From: Streptomyces sp. YPW6
GTDB lineage: Bacteria; Actinomycetota; Actinomycetes; Streptomycetales; Streptomycetaceae
NCBI RefSeq assembly: GCF_018866325.1
Contig: NZ_CP076457.1
Span: forward strand, 744,001-808,000
Direction of reading: 5' to 3'
DNA length: 64,000 bases
The position numbers were made by a program, and so were the translations under genes. The notes beneath the pieces are model-generated. The model did no database searches, had not been told where the DNA came from, and worked only from the letters and a program-made list of their open reading frames with translations. Shown here piece after piece: positions 60,267 to 64,000 of the stretch; the first letter of the stretch is position 1, and each line of letters opens with the position of its first letter.

Positions 60267-62222
60267 TCAGGAGAAGTCGGCGGCATTCTCCCGGGTGACC
60301 ACCTTCACCGGCACCTTCACCGTGCTCGCGACCTTCTCGTCCTGCGCGGCCTTGACCGCGTTCCGCACCGCGATCTTCCCGAGTTCGGCAGGCTGTTGGG
60401 CGACGGACGCGTAGAGCGTGCCGGCCTCGACCGCCTTCAGGCCGTCCGGGGTGCCGTCGAATCCGACGACCGAGACGGACTTCCCGGCCTTGCCGCCGAG
60501 GGCCTTGACCGCGCCGAGCGCCATCTCGTCGTTCTCGGCGAAGACGCCCGTGACGTCGGGGTGCGACTGGATCAGGTTCGTCATGACGTCGAGGCCCTTG
60601 GTGCGGTCGAAGTCCGCGGGCTGCTTGGCGACCACCTTGATGTCCGGGTACGCCTTGAGGCCTTCGGCGAAGCCGGCCCCGCGCTCGCGGCTGGCGGAGG
60701 TGCCCGCCGTGCCCTGGAGGATGACGATGCTGCCCCTGCCGCCGAGCTTGTCGGCCAGCGCGTCGGCGGCGAGCTTGCCGCCCGCCACGTTGTCGGAGGC
60801 GACGAGGGTCGCGGTGTCGGCCTTGTTGACGCCCCGGTCGGCGGCGATCACGGGAATGTCCGCCTGGTTGGCGCTGCGGACGCCCGGCCCGACGGCGTCC
60901 GAGTCCACCGGGTTGACGATGATCGAGGATACTCCCGAACTGGTGAAGTTCTGGAGCTGGTTGGCCTGCTGGGAGGCGTCGTTCTGGGCATCGGTGACGG
61001 TGAGGTCGACGCCCGCCTTCTCCGCTTCCGCCTGTGCGCCTTCCTTCATCTGCACGAAGAAGGGGTTGTTGAGCGTGGAGAGGGACATGCCGATCCGCTT
61101 CGTGGAGCCGGACGAACCGGAGTTGACGTAGGAGACGGCGCCGGCGACGAGCGCCACGGCGAGGGCCGCCCCGGCGAACTTGAGTGCTCCCCTGCGCCCG
61201 GCGCCCGGCGCGCCGGGCGCCGTCCCCGCCGAGGGAGCCGCGCCCGAACCGGCCTTCCGGCGCAGCGTGTCGAGCAAGACGGCCAGCGCGATGACGACAC
61301 CGATGACGACCTGCTGCCAGAACGCCGACACGGAGAGGAGGTTGAGGCCGTTGCGGAGGACGGCGAGGATCAGCGCGCCGATGAGAGTGCCGGACGCCTT
61401 GCCGACGCCGCCGGCCAGGCTCGCCCCGCCGATGACGACGGCGGCGATGGCGTCGAGTTCGTACCCCTGGGCGGCCTGCGGCTGGGCGGAGACGAGGCGC
61501 GAGGCCAGGACGATGCCCGCGACGGCGGCGAAGAGGCCGGACAGAGCGTAGATGACGATCTTCTGGCGCTTGACGCGGAGACCGGAGAGCCGGGCCGCCT
61601 CCTCGTTGCCGCCGATCGCGTACATCGAGCGGCCGATGAACGTGCGGCCGAGGATCAGCGCGGTGACCAGGCCCATCGCGATCATCACGAGGACCGGAAC
61701 GGGAAGCCATCCGCCGAGCGTGTCACCGAGCCGTGAGACGGAGTCGGGGAACGCGATCGGGCTGCCCTGCGAGATGACGAGCGAGAGGCCGCGGGCGATC
61801 GAGAGCATGGCCAGCGTCGCGATGAACGGCGGGAGTTTGCCGTACGAGATCAGGGCGCCGTTCACGAAGCCGCAGGCGATGCCGGTGGCGATCGCGAGGA
61901 CCACGGCCAGGACCACCGGCACGCCCGCCGATGTCGCCGACCAGGCGAGGACCGTCGCGGAGAGAGCGGCCACCGAGCCGACGGACAGGTCGATGCCCGC
62001 CGCGACGATCACGAAGGTGACGCCGAACGCGAGGATGGCGGTGACGGCCGCCTGGACGCCGATGTTCAACAGGTTCTGGGTGGTGAGGAAGTCGCCGGAG
62101 AGCAGCGACATCGCCACCACCAGAACGACCAGGGCGCTCAGCGCCCCGTTGTCGAGCAGGACACGGCGTATCACGGAGGCGCCCCCAGCGCCCGTGTCCC
62201 TCTTGAGTGTCTCAGTGGCCAC
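60267..62222 (-). CDS. rbsCB: ribose ABC transporter permease fused to its binding protein
   Basis: A 651-residue fusion from GTG 62222, overlapping the rbsA stop by 11 nt. Residues about 1-320 are an RbsC permease: ALSALVVLVVAMSLLSGDFL, AAGIDLSVGSVAALSATVLA and ASLAGGVGKASGTLIGALIL. A Pro/Ala linker ([16 protein letters not shown]) and one more transmembrane helix (ALKFAGAALAVALVAGAVSY) lead into a type-1 periplasmic binding protein, about 375-651: IGMSLSTLNNPFFVQMKEGA, VNPVDSDAVGPGVRSANQ and VFAENDEMALGAVKAL. The binding domain is thus tethered outside the membrane instead of being a free lipoprotein. Fused forms occur in streptomycetes. Confidence 0.95.
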   Translation of the reverse strand: MATETLKRDTGAGGASVIRRVLLDNGALSALVVLVVAMSLLSGDFLTTQNLLNIGVQAAVTAILAFGVTFVIVAAGIDLSVGSVAALSATVLAWSATSAGVPVVLAVVLAIATGIACGFVNGALISYGKLPPFIATLAMLSIARGLSLVISQGSPIAFPDSVSRLGDTLGGWLPVPVLVMIAMGLVTALILGRTFIGRSMYAIGGNEEAARLSGLRVKRQKIVIYALSGLFAAVAGIVLASRLVSAQPQAAQGYELDAIAAVVIGGASLAGGVGKASGTLIGALILAVLRNGLNLLSVSAFWQQVVIGVVIALAVLLDTLRRKAGSGAAPSAGTAPGAPGAGRRGALKFAGAALAVALVAGAVSYVNSGSSGSTKRIGMSLSTLNNPFFVQMKEGAQAEAEKAGVDLTVTDAQNDASQQANQLQNFTSSGVSSIIVNPVDSDAVGPGVRSANQADIPVIAADRGVNKADTATLVASDNVAGGKLAADALADKLGGRGSIVILQGTAGTSASRERGAGFAEGLKAYPDIKVVAKQPADFDRTKGLDVMTNLIQSHPDVTGVFAENDEMALGAVKALGGKAGKSVSVVGFDGTPDGLKAVEAGTLYASVAQQPAELGKIAVRNAVKAAQDEKVASTVKVPVKVVTRENAADFS

Positions 62223-63780
62223 GGGGGCCCTCCTCTGCGTTCTTCGGTGCGGGGTGTTCGTGGGGCGGCGGGGTGGAGACGGCGAGGGCCATCACCGCGT
62301 CCTGGGTGGCTTCCGCGGCGGGGAGTTCCCCGGCGAGCCGGCCCTGGGCCATGACGAGGACGCGGTCGCTCATGCCGAGCACCTCGGGCAGATCGCTGGA
62401 GATCATCAGAACGGCGTGGCCGGAGGCGGTCAGTTCGTTGATGAGCTGGTAGATCTCGACCTTGGCGCCGACGTCGATGCCCCGGGTCGGCTCGTCGAGG
62501 ATGAGGACTCGGGTGTCGGCCAGCAGCCACTTGCCGATGACGACCTTCTGCTGGTTGCCGCCGGACAGCGTGCGCACGTGCTGGCCGATGCCGGACATGC
62601 GGACGCCGAGCTGCTGGGCGATACGGGCCGCGGCGGTGCGCTGGCCCTTGAGGTCGACGATCCCGGAGCGCGTGGCGGAGCGCAGGGTGACCAGGCCCAG
62701 GTTCTCCTGCACGGAGGCGTCGAGCACCAGCCCCTGGCCCTTGCGGTCCTCCGGTACGAGGCCTATCCCGGCGCTCATGGCGGCGGGGACGTCGTGCCGG
62801 GCGAGGCGTTCGCCCCGTACGTCGACGGTGCCGGCGTCGTACGGGTCCGCGCCGAAGACCGCGCGCGCCACCTCCGTACGCCCGGCGCCGACGAGCCCGG
62901 CGAGGCCGACGACCTCGCCCGCGCGCACGTCGAAGCTGACGTCGTGGAAGACGCCGTTACGGGTCAGCCCCCGCACGGACAGCAACGCGTCGCCCGTGTC
63001 CGGGCGTTCGCGCGGGTACTGCTGCTCGATGCTGCGGCCGACCATGAGCTGGACGAGTTCGTCCTCGGGGGTGGAGGCCGGAACCTGGTCGATGCTGCGG
63101 CCGTCGCGCAGAACGGTGACGCGGTCGCCCAGTGCGGCGATCTCGTCCAGGTGGTGGGTGATGAAGACGATCCCGACCCCGTCCGCGCGGAGCCGGCGGA
63201 CGATCGCGAAGAGCTTGTCGACCTCTTCGGAGGTGAGCACGGCGGTCGGCTCGTCCATGATCAGGACGCGGGCGTCCAGGCTGAGCGCCTTGGCGATCTC
63301 CACCATCTGGAGCCGGGCGATGCCCAGTTCGCGGACCTTGGCGTCGGGGCGCACGTCGACGCCGACGCGGCGCAGCAGCTCCGCCGCGTCCTGGCGCATC
63401 CGGCGGTGGTCGACGAGCCCGAAGCGGCGCGGCTGGCGGCCGAGGTAGATGTTCTCGGCGACCGTCAGGTCGGGGACGAGGTTGAACTCCTGGTAGATGG
63501 TGGCGATCCCGAGCCGCTCGGCGTCCTGTGCACCGTCGATGCGGACCTCGCGGCCGTCGGCCAGGATGCGGCCGTGGTCGGGGCGGTAGGCGCCGGAGAG
63601 CATCTTGATGAGCGTGCTCTTGCCCGCGCCGTTCTCACCGAGCAGGACGTGCACTTCGCCTCTGCGGAGGTCGAAGTCGACGTTGTCGAGCGCCACGACG
63701 CCGGGGAAGGTCTTGCGCAGACCCTCGATGCGCAGCAACTCGTCGGGGGCGGTGGTCGGTTGCTCCTCCGGTGCGGTCAC
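62212..63780 (-). CDS. rbsA: ribose ABC transporter ATPase
   Basis: A 522-residue double ATPase from GTG 63780, whose GTGA overlaps the stop of the upstream regulator. The first domain has Walker A VLLGENGAGKSTLIKMLSG, signature GIARLQMVEIAKAL and Walker B LIMDEPTAVLTSEEVD. The second has the degenerate Walker A VGLAGLVGAGRTEVARAV and a good signature TLSGGNQQKVVIGKWLL with ILDEPTRGIDVGAK. This is the sugar-importer layout. It energises RbsCB. Confidence 0.97.
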   Translation of the reverse strand: MTAPEEQPTTAPDELLRIEGLRKTFPGVVALDNVDFDLRRGEVHVLLGENGAGKSTLIKMLSGAYRPDHGRILADGREVRIDGAQDAERLGIATIYQEFNLVPDLTVAENIYLGRQPRRFGLVDHRRMRQDAAELLRRVGVDVRPDAKVRELGIARLQMVEIAKALSLDARVLIMDEPTAVLTSEEVDKLFAIVRRLRADGVGIVFITHHLDEIAALGDRVTVLRDGRSIDQVPASTPEDELVQLMVGRSIEQQYPRERPDTGDALLSVRGLTRNGVFHDVSFDVRAGEVVGLAGLVGAGRTEVARAVFGADPYDAGTVDVRGERLARHDVPAAMSAGIGLVPEDRKGQGLVLDASVQENLGLVTLRSATRSGIVDLKGQRTAAARIAQQLGVRMSGIGQHVRTLSGGNQQKVVIGKWLLADTRVLILDEPTRGIDVGAKVEIYQLINELTASGHAVLMISSDLPEVLGMSDRVLVMAQGRLAGELPAAEATQDAVMALAVSTPPPHEHPAPKNAEEGPRGH

Positions 63781-64000
63781 CGGTCGCTCCTCTGGTTCGT
63801 TGCGGCCCCGCCGCACGAGCGGCGTACGACGAGGCGGGCGGGCAGGGTGACGGACTGCGGGGTCCGCCCTTCGATCAGGTCGGCCAGCGCGCGTACGGCG
63901 GCCCGTGCCAGGTCGGCGGTCGGCTGGGCGATGGCGGTGATCGGCGGATCGGTGTGGACGAACCACGGGATGTCGTCGAAGGCGGCGAGCGCGATGGCGT
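63777..64000 (-). CDS. rbsR: LacI-family regulator, C-terminal fragment (5' part outside window)
   Basis: The frame is open at base 64000 and ends with TGA at 63777-63779, overlapping the rbsA start by 4 nt. The 73 visible codons encode AIALAAFDDIPWFVHTDPPI, TAIAQPTADLARAAVRALAD and RTPQSVTLPARLVVRRSCGG, the typical C-terminal effector domain of LacI/GalR repressors (D-D-x-P-W, P-x-I-T-x-I-x-Q-P). It is the first gene of the ribose operon and is expected to repress it in the absence of ribose. The DNA-binding domain is outside the window. Confidence 0.92.
   Translation of the reverse strand, partial: AIALAAFDDIPWFVHTDPPITAIAQPTADLARAAVRALADLIEGRTPQSVTLPARLVVRRSCGGAATNQRSDR

Overview
The window is chromosomal DNA of a Streptomyces or a very close relative. 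It is GC-rich throughout with strongly GC-biased third codon positions. It uses GTG and TTG starts freely and has GTGA/ATGA stop-start overlaps. It carries actinomycete signature loci: a cvnABCD conservon with a CYP157 P450, a whiJ/abaA-like cluster (XRE-DUF5753 regulator, DUF397 protein, HATPase protein), a DUF574 methyltransferase, a DUF6801 secreted protein and class E/F sortase genes. No rRNA, tRNA, CRISPR array or prophage was seen. The only intact-looking mobile element is one IS5-family insertion.

Layout. 1-3.7 kb: three minus-strand genes for secreted proteins of unknown function, facing a plus-strand PucR-type regulator (4.5-5.7 kb). 5.9-9.3 kb: a small protein gene; an SCP2-like/acyl-CoA dehydrogenase pair behind a striking double palindrome; an excalibur-domain membrane protein; and a 60-residue gene whose stop codon holds an IS5-type element (9.28-10.19 kb). 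10.3-13.8 kb: ATP-grasp protein, an MFS exporter with an extra C-terminal domain, and a YchJ protein. 13.9-17.0 kb: SAM methyltransferase, DUF397, XRE regulator, and divergently an anti-sigma-type ATPase with a small partner. 17.1-18.4 kb: GH4 glucosidase. 18.5-23.2 kb: conservon cvnA-B-C-D plus CYP157. 23.7-26.0 kb: MarR repressor and a frameshifted FUSC membrane protein with a palindromic operator. 26.1-28.0 kb: small exported protein, DUF3105 and DUF305 genes. 28.0-32.4 kb: xylose locus (ROK regulator, xylA, xylB). 32.5-36.9 kb: a VWA-domain protein with a membrane partner, a small hypothetical protein and a class-I-like P450. 37.0-44.4 kb: choline/glycine betaine locus (betaine aldehyde dehydrogenase, GMC choline dehydrogenase, ATPase, double permease, binding protein). 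44.8-47.4 kb: translationally coupled CYP157-CYP154 pair. 47.6-51.5 kb: a glycosyltransferase-like protein with an NB-ARC/TPR (NLR-like) ATPase. 51.7-55.9 kb: two-component system, a damaged cell-surface protein gene and a lipoprotein-type sortase. 56.1-58.7 kb: sphingomyelinase, N-formylglutamate amidohydrolase and a 3'-truncated gene remnant. 58.9-64 kb: ribose operon rbsR(partial)-A-CB-K-D with the permease and binding protein fused.

How the genes work together. Two sugar loci look complete. Xylose is isomerised by XylA and phosphorylated by XylB under a ROK repressor. Ribose is imported by RbsA/RbsCB, converted by RbsD and phosphorylated by RbsK under a LacI-type regulator. The 37-44 kb block imports quaternary amines and oxidises choline to betaine, which is an osmoprotection function. 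The conservon is a membrane-associated signalling complex with a non-canonical P450.

Several genes (IS transposase, CYP157 at 18.5 kb, FUSC gene, sortase partner at 54.8 kb) are open only if one or two small indels are allowed. These could be real mutations or uncorrected assembly errors in GC-rich runs. No database search could be run, so family names rest on recognised motifs and gene order.
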